Positions 44,362 to 53,395 of a stretch of 64,000 nt of DNA are shown here, one piece after another (within the stretch, counting starts at the first letter, position 1; the number at the start of each line of letters is the position of its first letter). The stretch is from assembly GCA_018648805.1 (NCBI GenBank), contig JABGQM010000004.1:1-64000 (forward strand). Reading direction: 5' to 3'. Source of the stretch: Verrucomicrobiota bacterium. GTDB taxonomy: Bacteria > Verrucomicrobiota > Kiritimatiellia > UBA8416 > JABMPJ01. The notes below the pieces were generated by a model that had not been told where the DNA came from, ran no database searches, and worked only from the letters and a program-made list of their open reading frames with translations. Made by a program: the position numbers and the translations under genes.

Positions 44362-44848
44362 AGTAGTAACGGTTCCGGTTGGCAAGGTAGACACGGGTGG
44401 TGAACCTGCGGGTTTCTTCACGTCCCTTATCGACGGTCTTCACGTCCATAGTCACGTCGGCATGGTAAGGAAGCGCAAACGTTGCACTCATAGCCTCGAC
44501 ACTGAGGGCCGGCACGCTCTCGTAAAGGGGCACGCTGTTTCTTACAACGTCTCCTCCCCCCGTGCTATAGGAGATTTGTTCGAGAAGGTTTGTTCCGTCG
44601 AGGGCATAGAAACTGAAACCGGAACCGCTGGTGGGCTCGGTTACATCCCCTCCCCACGCTGCCAGGCTGATATCCGCAGCCACATACCCCAGAATGGCCC
44701 GCGCCACCATGGCGGTTCGGGTGCGGCGGTAGCCGCTCTCCCAGGCCACCGTGCTCTGCTGGAAGAGCTGGGCCACGGCCAGCACGATGATCGCCAGAAT
44801 GGACATGGCCACCAGCAGCTCTATCAATGTCAGACCGGATCGTTTCAT
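44354..44848 (-). CDS. Type II secretion pseudopilin, GspJ-like
   Basis: A 164-residue protein with prepilin leader KRSGLTLIELLVAMSILAII: G before the cut, L in place of F, and E at +5. The body has a helix and strands with Trp/Tyr-rich ends (YLANRNRYYYD). Position after a GspI-like gene and before GspK fits GspJ. The start lies 3 bases after the upstream stop. Confidence 0.75.
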   Translation of the reverse strand: MKRSGLTLIELLVAMSILAIIVLAVAQLFQQSTVAWESGYRRTRTAMVARAILGYVAADISLAAWGGDVTEPTSGSGFSFYALDGTNLLEQISYSTGGGDVVRNSVPLYESVPALSVEAMSATFALPYHADVTMDVKTVDKGREETRRFTTRVYLANRNRYYYD

Positions 44849-44850
44849 GC

Positions 44851-45336
44851 CTACATCCTGTAGTCGTACACTTCGGTGTAAAAGGTGTCACCCAGCGTCC
44901 CAACACGCCCGAATCGCACCTCAAGCTTCACGCTGCCGAGGTTGGTATGGGAGCCTCCCATGAACGCGTCCTGGGCGAGGGTCAGCTTGCAGCGCAGGTA
45001 CTCATTGCCCCCCCCGTCCAAGCCATCCTGCCCGGCCGGATAGACAAACGACCCGTCACTCCAGTCACGGTCCAGTTCCAGCGGCGTGCCGTCTGAGAGC
45101 GTGACCTGCAGGCCATCCGGCGGGAACACCAGGCTCCACTCTTCGGCCGCCGCCGCGCGAATTGCCCCAAAACAGTCCTCGGCAAACATCGATTGTCGGG
45201 TGAACGCATTGGCATCCACACTGGCGCGCAGACCCGAGGGGAAGAGGTGAAATACGGCAAACAGTCCCAGCGTCATCAGAAGCAGTGAGAACGTTACCTC
45301 GATCAGCGTGAATCCTCTTTTCATCTCGCTCTTCAT
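44851..45336 (-). CDS. Type II secretion pseudopilin, GspI-like
   Basis: A 161-residue protein. The ATG at 45334-45336 overlaps the GspH-like stop. The leader is KRGFTLIEVTFSLLLMTLGL, with the usual GF/E pattern and a helix. The body has a Trp/Asp-rich region (DRDWSDGSFVYP). The gene order H-I-J-K matches type II secretion operons. Confidence 0.75.
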   Translation of the reverse strand: MKSEMKRGFTLIEVTFSLLLMTLGLFAVFHLFPSGLRASVDANAFTRQSMFAEDCFGAIRAAAAEEWSLVFPPDGLQVTLSDGTPLELDRDWSDGSFVYPAGQDGLDGGGNEYLRCKLTLAQDAFMGGSHTNLGSVKLEVRFGRVGTLGDTFYTEVYDYRM

Positions 45337-45821
45337 GGCCCGGGCTCCGGTTCAACCACCTTGACTAGTCCTGTTAATCCATACACGGTCAGTGTCCATA
45401 CCTGGTCAACGTTTACAGCTTCTACCAACTTGATGGTTGCGAATTCCGGATCGGCCGATCCGGACGGACGGAACGTGATGCGGTCCCCATCCCCAATATC
45501 TTCAGCTGCCTCCGTCAAGAGGTCCACACCGGGCGGCACGTGCATGACCTCGCCGATACGGGCACCGCTCTCCGCCTCCTCGACCTGGTAGTGCCAGGTT
45601 CCACTGGTCACATTGTTTGAGAAGACAACCGACAGGGGTATCTGCTGAAGCACCGTACGTTGGCGTGCGAGGGCCAGGTTGCTCTGGAGCGTGTTCACGG
45701 CACCGCGTATACGGGCCCCCTGCCCAATGGAGAAGTAGGCCGCCATCGTCGCGCCCATGATCATCGCCATGATGGCCATCACGACCAACAGCTCCAGCAA
45801 TGTAAATCCTCGCCGTCCCAT
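45333..45821 (-). CDS. Type II secretion pseudopilin, GspH-like
   Basis: A 162-residue protein with the leader GRRGFTLLELLVVMAIMAMI and the longer body typical of GspH: a helix followed by strands (QIPLSVVFSNN, RITFRPSGSADPEFATIKLV). It stands between a GspG-like gene and the GspI-like gene. Confidence 0.75.
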   Translation of the reverse strand: MGRRGFTLLELLVVMAIMAMIMGATMAAYFSIGQGARIRGAVNTLQSNLALARQRTVLQQIPLSVVFSNNVTSGTWHYQVEEAESGARIGEVMHVPPGVDLLTEAAEDIGDGDRITFRPSGSADPEFATIKLVEAVNVDQVWTLTVYGLTGLVKVVEPEPGP

Positions 45822-45844
45822 AGGGACCGCTCCTTTCTGACACC

Positions 45845-46321
45845 CTACTGTACAGACACGCCGGCAACAATCGAACTCTGCCCCGGATAGCGGATATCGA
45901 TCTTAATCGTGTACGGCTCACCCCACGGGTCGCGCAATGGCCCTAGGGGAACAAGGACACCATCAGGATCCACCCGCGAAAAATTCTCTTCCTCCAGAAA
46001 CAACATGTGCTTGGTATTGAGGACGCTGTCCGGCCGCATCCGCTCGACGACCTCCTCGTTGTCGTCACTGTACGTATAGACGAACTGCGCCGCCGGATCG
46101 TCCATATCGGTATCCAGGTAGTCGCCGGGAATCGGCCACTCATCATATTCCGTGTAGAACGCCTTGACCGCGTTGACCAGCACGAGCCGTTCCGTGACGG
46201 CCTGACGTTTACGGGCCTGTTCGCGAACGCGCATCATGGCCGGCATCATGAGGCCCACCAGCACGCCGATGATCGCTACCACGACCAGCATCTCGATGAG
46301 CGTAAATCCACGGCATTTCAT
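45845..46321 (-). CDS. Pseudopilin, GspG-like (copy 3)
   Basis: A 158-residue protein. The leader is KCRGFTLIEMLVVVAIIGVL and the C-terminal part has LRDPWGEPYTI, the signature DPWGxPY of the major pseudopilin GspG. It is one of three GspG-like genes in a row; the order could mean a mixed fibre. The gap to the next gene is only three bases. Confidence 0.82.
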   Translation of the reverse strand: MKCRGFTLIEMLVVVAIIGVLVGLMMPAMMRVREQARKRQAVTERLVLVNAVKAFYTEYDEWPIPGDYLDTDMDDPAAQFVYTYSDDNEEVVERMRPDSVLNTKHMLFLEEENFSRVDPDGVLVPLGPLRDPWGEPYTIKIDIRYPGQSSIVAGVSVQ

Positions 46322-46324
46322 CGG

Positions 46325-46801
46325 TTACTCCCACGCCTTGACATCGTCGTCGGTGCCCGCTTCACCATCCCTGCCGTTTGACCAGACCGCCACGACGCGA
46401 TAGACGTTCTCCCCGTTGACGTCGACCATGCCGCCGGTATCGAAGGCCACCTGGTAGGGCCAGTCCCCCGGCTCCGGGCTCCACGGATCCGACATGCCGT
46501 TGTCGACCTCCTCCTGCGAGAACTCCATGTAGCGGCGACTGAAATCATTTTCTCCGTTCAGGATCTCGACCATCCCGCTGTCCATATCGCCATCATTGAT
46601 ACCCGCCGCATCGAAGTCGCGATGGTCCTCCAGGTAGGCTTTCCACCCCGTCTCGATCTGCACACACATGGCCCGCGCCTTGGTGCGACGTGCCCGCTCA
46701 CGCGCGGCGGCCAGGGCCGGCATCAACAAGCCCACCAGCAGGCCGATAATGGCGATCACCACCAGCATCTCGACTATCGTAAATCCGCGTCGTCGCATCA
46801 T
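46325..46801 (-). CDS. Pseudopilin, GspG-like (copy 2)
   Basis: A 158-residue protein with the leader RRRGFTIVEMLVVIAIIGLL and a helix through about residue 40. The C-terminal part has SDPWSPEPGDWPYQVAFDTG, a variant of the GspG end. An in-frame second ATG (46798) directly follows the first and either could serve. Confidence 0.78.
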   Translation of the reverse strand: MMRRRGFTIVEMLVVIAIIGLLVGLLMPALAAARERARRTKARAMCVQIETGWKAYLEDHRDFDAAGINDGDMDSGMVEILNGENDFSRRYMEFSQEEVDNGMSDPWSPEPGDWPYQVAFDTGGMVDVNGENVYRVVAVWSNGRDGEAGTDDDVKAWE

Positions 46802-46822
46802 CTTCTACTCCCTTCTGGCGCT

Positions 46823-47419
46823 CTACTGCGTCCACCCGGTGCCCATGCCGGCGCTCGCGGTCAGGTCGTACGTCTGGTAGGGCGGCTGAGAGTCATAGTG
46901 GAAGGTCCCGCCCATGCCGTCATAAATCGTCAAGACACGATTGGTATACGTGAACCCACCATACTCGAAGCCCAGCTCCCCCGAGTCATTGGTGTTGATG
47001 GCAAGACCGGCACCACCACCCCCCGCCTGTGCGCTGAATTCCTGCCACTCAAACGCGGCGGCATCCCGGTAGATGTAGGGGTAGAGTTTCTCCCAATACT
47101 CTTTGTCAGGATTCTCCCAGGCGGGATTGCCGGCCTGTGCCCCGGGCAGAATGATGTCCCAATCCTCAGGCGGACCGGCACTGGCCCCCGGATCTTCCCA
47201 GGTCACGCCCGTGGCCCGCGGGTATTCCCCGTAGACCCCGTAATAGCGTTCGATACAGAGCTTGAGGTGCTCGAGGCGGCTCGCGCCCAGCGCACGGGAC
47301 GTACGGTTGCTGACCAACGCACCGATTTTGAAGAGCATGCCCGCCAGGATGCCAATGATGACAATGACCGTCAGCATCTCGACCAGCGTAAATCCACATT
47401 TGTTCCGCAGCGTTTTCAT
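46823..47419 (-). CDS. Pseudopilin, GspG-like (copy 1)
   Basis: A 198-residue protein. ATG 47417-47419 is preceded by AAGGAG at six bases, better than the ATG at 47432-47434. The leader is KCGFTLVEMLTVIVIIGILA. The body has a long insert with Gly/Pro and aromatics before GGTFHYDSQPPYQTYD. First of the run of pseudopilins after gspF. Confidence 0.78.
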   Translation of the reverse strand: MKTLRNKCGFTLVEMLTVIVIIGILAGMLFKIGALVSNRTSRALGASRLEHLKLCIERYYGVYGEYPRATGVTWEDPGASAGPPEDWDIILPGAQAGNPAWENPDKEYWEKLYPYIYRDAAAFEWQEFSAQAGGGGAGLAINTNDSGELGFEYGGFTYTNRVLTIYDGMGGTFHYDSQPPYQTYDLTASAGMGTGWTQ

Positions 47420-47626
47420 AGCAGACTCCTTCATTGAGACTCTAACACAAAACCACCCCTTGCGACCAGCCGCAAACCCGCACCTCTTCCCCTACCCCAA
47501 AGCGGAGGAGCGGGTGCTCCCACGCCGGCCCTTTTCCCTCAAGCGAGGCCGGAGGGAAGACCCAGCGGCTCCTTGCGGCTTCGCAGAAGCAGCCGGGCCG
47601 CAGGGCCTTTCCTCCAGCCGAGCGCG

Positions 47627-48895
47627 CTAGGCAGACATTGACCCGATAATCGAAATAAGCGGGACGAACATCGCGATCACAATCACACCGATGATGAGGG
47701 CCAGCACAATGATCATAATCGGCTCGATTACAGACGTGAGCCCCTCCACCGCCGTGTCCACTTCGTCATCGTAGTTATCGGCCACCTTGACCAGCATCTC
47801 GGGCAGGGCGCCGGTCTCTTCGCCGACATCCACCATGCTGACCACCATGCCGGGGAAGACGCCTGAGGATTCGAACGGGGTCGCCATGGTTTCCCCCTCC
47901 TTAACGGCGTCATGCACCTTCTGCAGTGCCTGTGCAATCACCTCGTTGCCTGCCGTGTCGCGCACAATGTTGAGCGCCTGCAGCACGGGAACCCCCGAGC
48001 TCATGAGCGTGCCCAGGGTACGCGTGAGTCGCGCGATGGCCGCCTTCATGAACATCGGCCCGAAAAGCGGCATCTTCAGCCGCATGCGATCGCGAAAAAC
48101 ACGGCCCGTGGACGTCTTTCCAAACAGTTTGTTGGCCACCACAAAGACCGCCACAACGATCAAGACCACGATGCCGCGGTCTTTGACAAAGCTACTGATC
48201 CCGATCACAAACTGGGTCAGCACCGGCAGGGCTTTCCCCTCAAGCAGGTCGTTGAAGATGGCCTCGAACTTCGGGATCACGCTCGTCAACAGGAAGATCA
48301 GGATACCCATCGCCGCGATCAGTACGACAATCGGATAGACCATGGCGCTCTTGACCTTGTTCTTGATCTTCTCGGCCTTCTCCATGAACTCGGCCAAGCG
48401 CTCCAGAACGATCTCCAGCACACCGCCGGCCTCACCGGCGCGCACCATGGATATGAAAAGCGGATCAAAGATCTTGGGATACTGTCCCAGGGCCTCGGAA
48501 AAGGTGCCGCCGCCTTCAACGGCCTCGCCCATACCGGTCAGGGCCTCGCGTAGTGCCGGATGTTTCTCCTGCTTGAGCAGGATGCGCAGCCCGCGCAAAA
48601 GGGGCAGCCCGGCATCCACCAGGGTGGCCAACTGACGCGTAAACACCATGAGCTGCTTGGCCTTGACACGCGCCTGCAGGAACTTGGGCATCTTGAGTTC
48701 CATGCTCAGCCCCGCGCCGCCCGCCGCCGCGGCCTTGCCGCCGCCCTTCGCGCCGCCACTAACCTGCGTCACCTTGGTCGGGAACAGACCACGCGCCCGC
48801 ACGGCGGTGACCGCCTGGGACTGGCTGTCGGCATCAATCGAGCCTTGGACTTCGCTGCCCTTGGAATCCATCGCCACATAACGAAATTTTGCCAT
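47627..48895 (-). CDS. gspF: Type II secretion / type IV pilus inner-membrane platform protein
   Basis: A 422-residue GspF/PilC family protein, with a N-terminal domain (AKFRYVAMDSKGSEVQGSID), two T2SSF domains (about 75-195 and 280-400), and three transmembrane helices (near 180, 230 and 390). The motifs FTRQLATLVDAGLPLLRGL and GAVFEALP-like text (TGALPEMLVKVADNYDDEV) match the family. It recruits the assembly ATPase and positions pseudopilins. The ATPase GspE, secretin GspD and peptidase are not in the window. About 190 bases of GC-rich, gene-free sequence separate it from the pseudopilins downstream. Confidence 0.92.
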   Translation of the reverse strand: MAKFRYVAMDSKGSEVQGSIDADSQSQAVTAVRARGLFPTKVTQVSGGAKGGGKAAAAGGAGLSMELKMPKFLQARVKAKQLMVFTRQLATLVDAGLPLLRGLRILLKQEKHPALREALTGMGEAVEGGGTFSEALGQYPKIFDPLFISMVRAGEAGGVLEIVLERLAEFMEKAEKIKNKVKSAMVYPIVVLIAAMGILIFLLTSVIPKFEAIFNDLLEGKALPVLTQFVIGISSFVKDRGIVVLIVVAVFVVANKLFGKTSTGRVFRDRMRLKMPLFGPMFMKAAIARLTRTLGTLMSSGVPVLQALNIVRDTAGNEVIAQALQKVHDAVKEGETMATPFESSGVFPGMVVSMVDVGEETGALPEMLVKVADNYDDEVDTAVEGLTSVIEPIMIIVLALIIGVIVIAMFVPLISIIGSMSA

Positions 48896-48966
48896 AAGAA
48901 GACCTCCACAATTGGAAGATCATCATACGGGGGGCAATGGTCCATGGCAAGAAGATTGAAGCCATC

Positions 48967-49068
48967 GAACAGCCGAACAATCGAACAGCCGAACTACGAA
49001 GAAGGAAGCAATAATCGCTCCCCTCGTTCGTAGTTCGGCTGTTCGATTACTCGATTGTTCGGCTGTTC
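48967..49068. repeat. GAACAGCCGAAC hairpin repeat (full copy)
   Basis: The left arm 48967-49000 (GAACAGCCGAACAATCGAAC, then AGCCGAACTACGAA) pairs with the right arm 49027-49068, which has eight extra bases. Each arm is itself a double unit of GAACAGCCGAAC. The loop is about 26 bases. A half copy is at 22690-22732. It lies between gspF and the rplQ stop, so it may also end transcription of the ribosomal operon; no T-tract was seen. Confidence 0.75.
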
Positions 49069-49075
49069 CCGCGTT

Positions 49076-49486
49076 CTACGCGGCGGCTTCGGCTTCGACC
49101 TCAGCCGGCTTGCGCTTTTTGTCGGGTACTGCGACACCAACCCACTCAAGGATCGCCATCTCAGACCCGTCACTGCGGCGCTGCCCCAGCTTCGTGATGC
49201 GCGTATAACCGCCCGGCCGCTCTTTGAACTGCGGCGCCACGTCATCAAACAACGTGGCCACCCGTTCGGGCCGACGCAGAATGGAGATCGCCTGGCGGCG
49301 TGCCGCCAAGGTGCCCTTCAGTCCCAGCGTAACCATCTTCTCGGCAACACGACGGGCCTCCTTGGCCTTCATCAACGTTGTCTTGATCCGCTTCTCTTCT
49401 ATCAGGTGACAGACCAGCGATGCCATTAGCGCCTTGCGGTGCGAACTGCTGCGTCCCAGCTTTTTATCTCTAACTTTGTGCCGCAT
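49076..49486 (-). CDS. rplQ: Ribosomal protein L17
   Basis: A 136-residue protein. The start MRHKVRDKKLGRSSSHRKAL is the L17 signature, and HLIEEKRIKTTLMKAKEARR follows. The rather Ala/Glu-rich tail (AEVEAEAAA) is normal for the family. It is last in the S10-spc-alpha superoperon, 26 bases after rpoA. Confidence 0.97.
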   Translation of the reverse strand: MRHKVRDKKLGRSSSHRKALMASLVCHLIEEKRIKTTLMKAKEARRVAEKMVTLGLKGTLAARRQAISILRRPERVATLFDDVAPQFKERPGGYTRITKLGQRRSDGSEMAILEWVGVAVPDKKRKPAEVEAEAAA

Positions 49487-49512
49487 TGTGAATTCCCCGG
49501 TTAATCGACGAG

Positions 49513-50526
49513 CTATTCGTCCTCTTCTTCGAGCTCAATGCTCTCGAGCAGGGCCTCGTCAAAGGTCATGCCCAGGCCCAGGCCCAGGTCAACCAGCTTG
49601 CTCTTGATCTCGTTGAGCGACTTCTTGCCGAAGTTACGATACTTCAGCATGTCCGCTTCAGATTTCTGTGCCAGTTCGCCTACGGTCGTGATATTGGCGT
49701 TGTTGAGGCAGTTGGCCGCACGCACGCTCAGTTCGATCTCGTTGACGCTCATGTTGAGCTTACCACGCAGATCCTCACGCTCCTCGTCGACCTGTGACTC
49801 GGCCTCTTCAAACTCGACCATCTTCTCGTCGTAGCTGACAAAGACATCCAAGTGGTGACGCAGAATGGCCGAGGCCATAGTCAACGCATCATCCGGTCCG
49901 ACACGTCCATCGGTCCAGATATCAATCGTCAGCTTGTCATAATCGGTCCGCTGGCCAACCCGTGTGTTCTCCGTAGCGAAGTTGACGCGACGCACCGGAG
50001 AGAAGACGGCATCCAGAGGAATGCGACCGATTTCCTGGTCGCCGTCCTTGTTCCATTCGGCCGGATGAAATCCGCGACCGATCTTCACTTCGAGTTCCAT
50101 CTCGAGCTTAGCGCCATCCGACAGGGTGGCGATATGCTGATCAGGATTCAGGACCTCGACCGCACCGCTTGAGGCGATCTCAACGGCCGTGACCTCACCC
50201 GGGCCCTTGGCCTTGATGATCAGCTTGCCCGGATCGCGGGTATAGGTCTTGAGCAGAACCTGCTTAAGGTTCAGAATGATGTCTGTGACATCTTCCACGA
50301 CGCCATCCAAGGCGCAGAACTCGTGATCGGCTCCCGTGATCTTCACGGACACAATGGCCGCGCCCTCGATTGACGAGAGCAACACGCGACGCAGGGAGTT
50401 CCCGATCGTGCGGCCATAGCCAATTTCAAACGGTTCGGCCACGTAGCGGGCATACACATCCGTAGCGGCGCCTTCATCCTTGACGACGCTGCGGGGCATT
50501 TCAAATCTGCTTACACGTATAGGCAT
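49513..50526 (-). CDS. rpoA: RNA polymerase alpha subunit
   Basis: A 337-residue protein. The N-terminal domain (FEIGYGRTIGNSLRRVLLSS, then EFCALDGVVEDVTDIILNLK) forms the dimer. The C-terminal domain (ELSVRAANCLNNANI, ELAQKSEADMLKYRNFGKKS) binds UP elements and activators. Length and order are normal. The tail is acidic (ESIELEEEDE). Confidence 0.97.
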   Translation of the reverse strand: MPIRVSRFEMPRSVVKDEGAATDVYARYVAEPFEIGYGRTIGNSLRRVLLSSIEGAAIVSVKITGADHEFCALDGVVEDVTDIILNLKQVLLKTYTRDPGKLIIKAKGPGEVTAVEIASSGAVEVLNPDQHIATLSDGAKLEMELEVKIGRGFHPAEWNKDGDQEIGRIPLDAVFSPVRRVNFATENTRVGQRTDYDKLTIDIWTDGRVGPDDALTMASAILRHHLDVFVSYDEKMVEFEEAESQVDEEREDLRGKLNMSVNEIELSVRAANCLNNANITTVGELAQKSEADMLKYRNFGKKSLNEIKSKLVDLGLGLGMTFDEALLESIELEEEDE

Positions 50527-50567
50527 GGTTTCTCTATCCTTTCCAAAAATCCAAAGTGCGTGACGAC

Positions 50568-51197
50568 TTACTTCGAGTACAACTCGACGATCAGCTGTTC
50601 GTCCACAATCGGTGCGATTTCATCACGCGTCGGAATACGCGTGTACTCACCCGTAAACGCGGAAGTATCTATCGTCAACCAGCTCGCGATCTCACGGCTC
50701 TGGGCCAATTCGAGGTTACGGCGGGCTTCCTCGCGACTCCGTTCGCGATTACGCACACTAACCACAGCACCGGCCGCAAGCACCATGGAGGGCACGTTGG
50801 CCTTACGTCCATTAACGAGGACGTGATTGTGCGAGACCATCTGGCGGGCAGCGCGGCGCGATGGGGCCAGCCCCATGCGGTACACGATGTTATCCAAGCG
50901 CGACTCAAGCATCTGCAGCAGCAGTTCACCCGTAACGCCTTTGCGTGCCGCGGCACGTTGGAAGAAGAGGCGGAACTGTTTTTCGCGCAATCCGTACTGG
51001 TTGCGCAGACGCTGCTTAACACGAAGCTGCGTCCCGTAATCCGACATCTTGCGGGGGCGGCGCTGGTTGTGCATGCCGGGGGCCGGACGACCGACCTCGA
51101 TCGGGCACTTGGCCATACTGCAACGTGCGCCTTTGAGAAACAACTTCATGCCCTCACGGCGGCATTTCCTACACGCGGGTCCGGTATACCTACCCAT
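50568..51197 (-). CDS. rpsD: Ribosomal protein S4, zinc-binding form
   Basis: A 209-residue protein with ATG 51195-51197 overlapping the S11 stop. The N-terminal region has CRKC then C-x4-C (residues about 9-31), the zinc-ribbon form of S4. The S4 RNA-binding domain is ESRLDNIVYRMGLAPSRRAA, then VLVNGRKANVPS. S4 starts 30S assembly and often regulates the alpha operon. Confidence 0.96.
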   Translation of the reverse strand: MGRYTGPACRKCRREGMKLFLKGARCSMAKCPIEVGRPAPGMHNQRRPRKMSDYGTQLRVKQRLRNQYGLREKQFRLFFQRAAARKGVTGELLLQMLESRLDNIVYRMGLAPSRRAARQMVSHNHVLVNGRKANVPSMVLAAGAVVSVRNRERSREEARRNLELAQSREIASWLTIDTSAFTGEYTRIPTRDEIAPIVDEQLIVELYSK

Positions 51198-51961
51198 CAG
51201 ACTCTCCTCCGCTTGCGCTGCCGGCAACCATTGTGCGGCATCGGCGTCACATCCTTGATCAGTGTCACAACCAGACCAGAGGTCTGCAGTGCCCGAATGG
51301 CCGACTCGCGACCCGAACCGGCGCCCTGTACGTGCACCTCTACTTCATGCATGCCCTTGGACACGGCCTGGCGGGCGGCATCCTGCCCCACCATGGTGGC
51401 GGCGAAGGCCGTGCTCTTACGTGAGCCCTTGAAACCGGCGCGACCGGCGCTCGACCAGGAAATCACACCGCCACGCATGTCGGAGATCGACACCAGCGTG
51501 TTGTTGAAGGTGGCACGAATGTGGGCGATGCCCACACTGGGACCCATGCGGCGACCGCGCTTGGCGGCCGGAGCGGCCTCGGCTTCAGCCGCGGCCTCGC
51601 TTTCAGTGGTCATGGCGGCCTTAGCCTGCTCAGCGGGCGTCAGCTCGGCGGGAGCGGCGGGGGCTTCAGCCTTGGCCTCTGCGGCGGGGGCTGCTTCGGC
51701 GGCGGCAGGTGCTTCTTCCTTCACAGGTTTTGCGGCAGGTGCCTCTGCGGGGACAGGTGCGTCTTCCGCCACAGGTTCTGCGGCAGGCGCCTCGGCGGCG
51801 ACGGGTGCTTCCTCCACGACCGGTTCCGCGGGGGTTTCCGCTTCCACGGGTGCGTCCGCTGGTGCGGCCGCTTCCGTATCCACGACCTGCGTCTCCGCTG
51901 TGTCGGACACCTCGGCGCTCTCGGGCGCCTTGGGGGTCTCTATCTCTTTATCTTCAGCCAT
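51197..51961 (-). CDS. rpsK: Ribosomal protein S11 with long acidic N-terminal extension
   Basis: A 254-residue protein against about 129 normally. Residues from about 142 on are a full S11 core ([54 protein letters not shown], ending RQRKRRRV). Residues 1-135 are low complexity, rich in Ala, Pro and Glu, with units such as [15 protein letters not shown] and [13 protein letters not shown]. The extension is strongly acidic and probably disordered, and runs smoothly into the core by [11 protein letters not shown]. No start codon with a ribosome site was found beside the core, so I treat the extension as coding. It might also be cleaved. Confidence 0.92.
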   Translation of the reverse strand: MAEDKEIETPKAPESAEVSDTAETQVVDTEAAAPADAPVEAETPAEPVVEEAPVAAEAPAAEPVAEDAPVPAEAPAAKPVKEEAPAAAEAAPAAEAKAEAPAAPAELTPAEQAKAAMTTESEAAAEAEAAPAAKRGRRMGPSVGIAHIRATFNNTLVSISDMRGGVISWSSAGRAGFKGSRKSTAFAATMVGQDAARQAVSKGMHEVEVHVQGAGSGRESAIRALQTSGLVVTLIKDVTPMPHNGCRQRKRRRV

Positions 51962-51981
51962 GTGTGCTTATTCCTGGGTTA

Positions 51982-52377
51982 CTACTTCTTTACTGCTGAG
52001 CGTGCTTCTTTACCGCGTACAGCGCCAACCGTGCGCTTCGGGCCCTTACGGGTGCGCGCATTGGTACTGGTACGCTGACCCCGCACCGGCAATCCACGCC
52101 GATGCCGCAATCCGCGGTAGCTACCAATGCTAATCAAACGACGAACATTCTGTGACGTCTCACGACGCAGATCACCCTCGACGCGGTAGCGTGTCTGGAT
52201 GACCTCCAACAGGCCGCGCAACTCTTCGGGGGATAGATCGTCCGCCTTCTTGGCTGGATCAATCTTGGCCTCTTCAAGGATGGCCTTGGCGCGGGCCGGA
52301 CCGACCCCATGAATATAACGCAAGGCATACTCAATGCGCTTGCGGCCCGGAATATCAACACCTAGTAATCTTGGCAT
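51982..52377 (-). CDS. rpsM: Ribosomal protein S13
   Basis: A 131-residue protein. It starts [20 protein letters not shown], preceded by GAAAGG. GIGP-type helix-hairpin-helix text ([19 protein letters not shown]) and [20 protein letters not shown] are the S13 signatures. It is encoded 20 bases before the S11 gene. Confidence 0.97.
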   Translation of the reverse strand: MPRLLGVDIPGRKRIEYALRYIHGVGPARAKAILEEAKIDPAKKADDLSPEELRGLLEVIQTRYRVEGDLRRETSQNVRRLISIGSYRGLRHRRGLPVRGQRTSTNARTRKGPKRTVGAVRGKEARSAVKK

Positions 52378-52452
52378 GTTCCTACCTTTCCCCTCTATCC
52401 AACCTAACCGCCGAGGCCAAAAGCCGATCGGCAATTCTCAATTGGAACGTCC

Positions 52453-52566
52453 CTAACCCTGGCGCTGCTTGTGACGCGGGTTCGTGCATATCACACGCAC
52501 GACGCCCTTGCGTCTGATCACCTTACAGCGTTCACAAATTCTTCTGACTGAACTGCGTACCTTCAC
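52453..52566 (-). CDS. rpmJ: Ribosomal protein L36
   Basis: A 37-residue protein, from GTG at 52564-52566. The protein reads [20 protein letters not shown], then [18 protein letters not shown]11, C14, C27 and H32 give the zinc site of the C+ form. It lies in the usual place before rpsM. The infA gene, which usually precedes rpmJ, is missing. Confidence 0.93.
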   Translation of the reverse strand: MKVRSSVRRICERCKVIRRKGVVRVICTNPRHKQRQG

Positions 52567-52642
52567 GTCTCTGTCCCTGCCTTCCCGCAAAAAACGGCGT
52601 AGAGTAGAACAACCACCCGCCTGAAGTCCACCACAAAAAGCG

Positions 52643-53395
52643 CTATTCTTGTCCTACCGTCAGGATTTCAGCCCGACCATCACACACCGCCACGGTGTGT
52701 TCGAAGTGCGCAGAAGGGCGCCTGCTCCGTGTCAAAACCGTCCATCCATCCGCCTGCACGTCCACCCCGGCCGACCCCATGTTGAACATCGGCTCGATCG
52801 CAATCGTTGTACCCGTCTTCAACCGCGGTCCCCTCCCCGGTTTCCCGAAGTTAGGCACCTGCGGCTCCTCATGCATGGTCTTTCCGACCCCATGCCCCAC
52901 AAAATCCCGTACCACAAACAGTCCGGCCTGCTTGCCGACCTGCTCAATGGCGTGCGACACATCCGACAACCGCGCCCCTGCGCACGCCTTGGCAATGCCG
53001 GCATACAGGGCCGCCTCCGTTGTCTTCACAAGGTTTATCACCTCGCGATCCGTCACGCCGACCATCACGGTCGTGGCCGTATCACCAATATATCCGTCGT
53101 AAAGTACGCCGACGTCGATACTGACGATATCCCCAATCTCTATCCGGCGGCTCCCCGGAATGCCGTGTACGACTTCGTCGTTCACGGATACGCAAATCTG
53201 TCCCGGGTAGCCGTGATACCCCAGAAAGGCACTCTCGCCACCCAACGCAATGATCCGCTTCCCCGCAAAATCAGCCAGCTCACCCGTGGTCACGCCCGGG
53301 GCAACCCGTCCGGCCACCTCGTCGCGTACCGTGGCCGCCATCCGGCCGCTGGCACGCATCTTCACAAGTTCGTCGGCCGTCTTGACGATGATCAT
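52643..53395 (-). CDS. map: Type I methionine aminopeptidase
   Basis: A 250-residue protein. The metal ligands are D94 (SIDVG) and D105 (GDTAT), the H in [12 protein letters not shown], and late glutamates in IAIEPMF and near the end. It removes the initiator Met. The ATG overlaps the stop of adk by four bases, in the order secY-adk-map typical of the spc operon end. Confidence 0.96.
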   Translation of the reverse strand: MIIVKTADELVKMRASGRMAATVRDEVAGRVAPGVTTGELADFAGKRIIALGGESAFLGYHGYPGQICVSVNDEVVHGIPGSRRIEIGDIVSIDVGVLYDGYIGDTATTVMVGVTDREVINLVKTTEAALYAGIAKACAGARLSDVSHAIEQVGKQAGLFVVRDFVGHGVGKTMHEEPQVPNFGKPGRGPRLKTGTTIAIEPMFNMGSAGVDVQADGWTVLTRSRRPSAHFEHTVAVCDGRAEILTVGQE

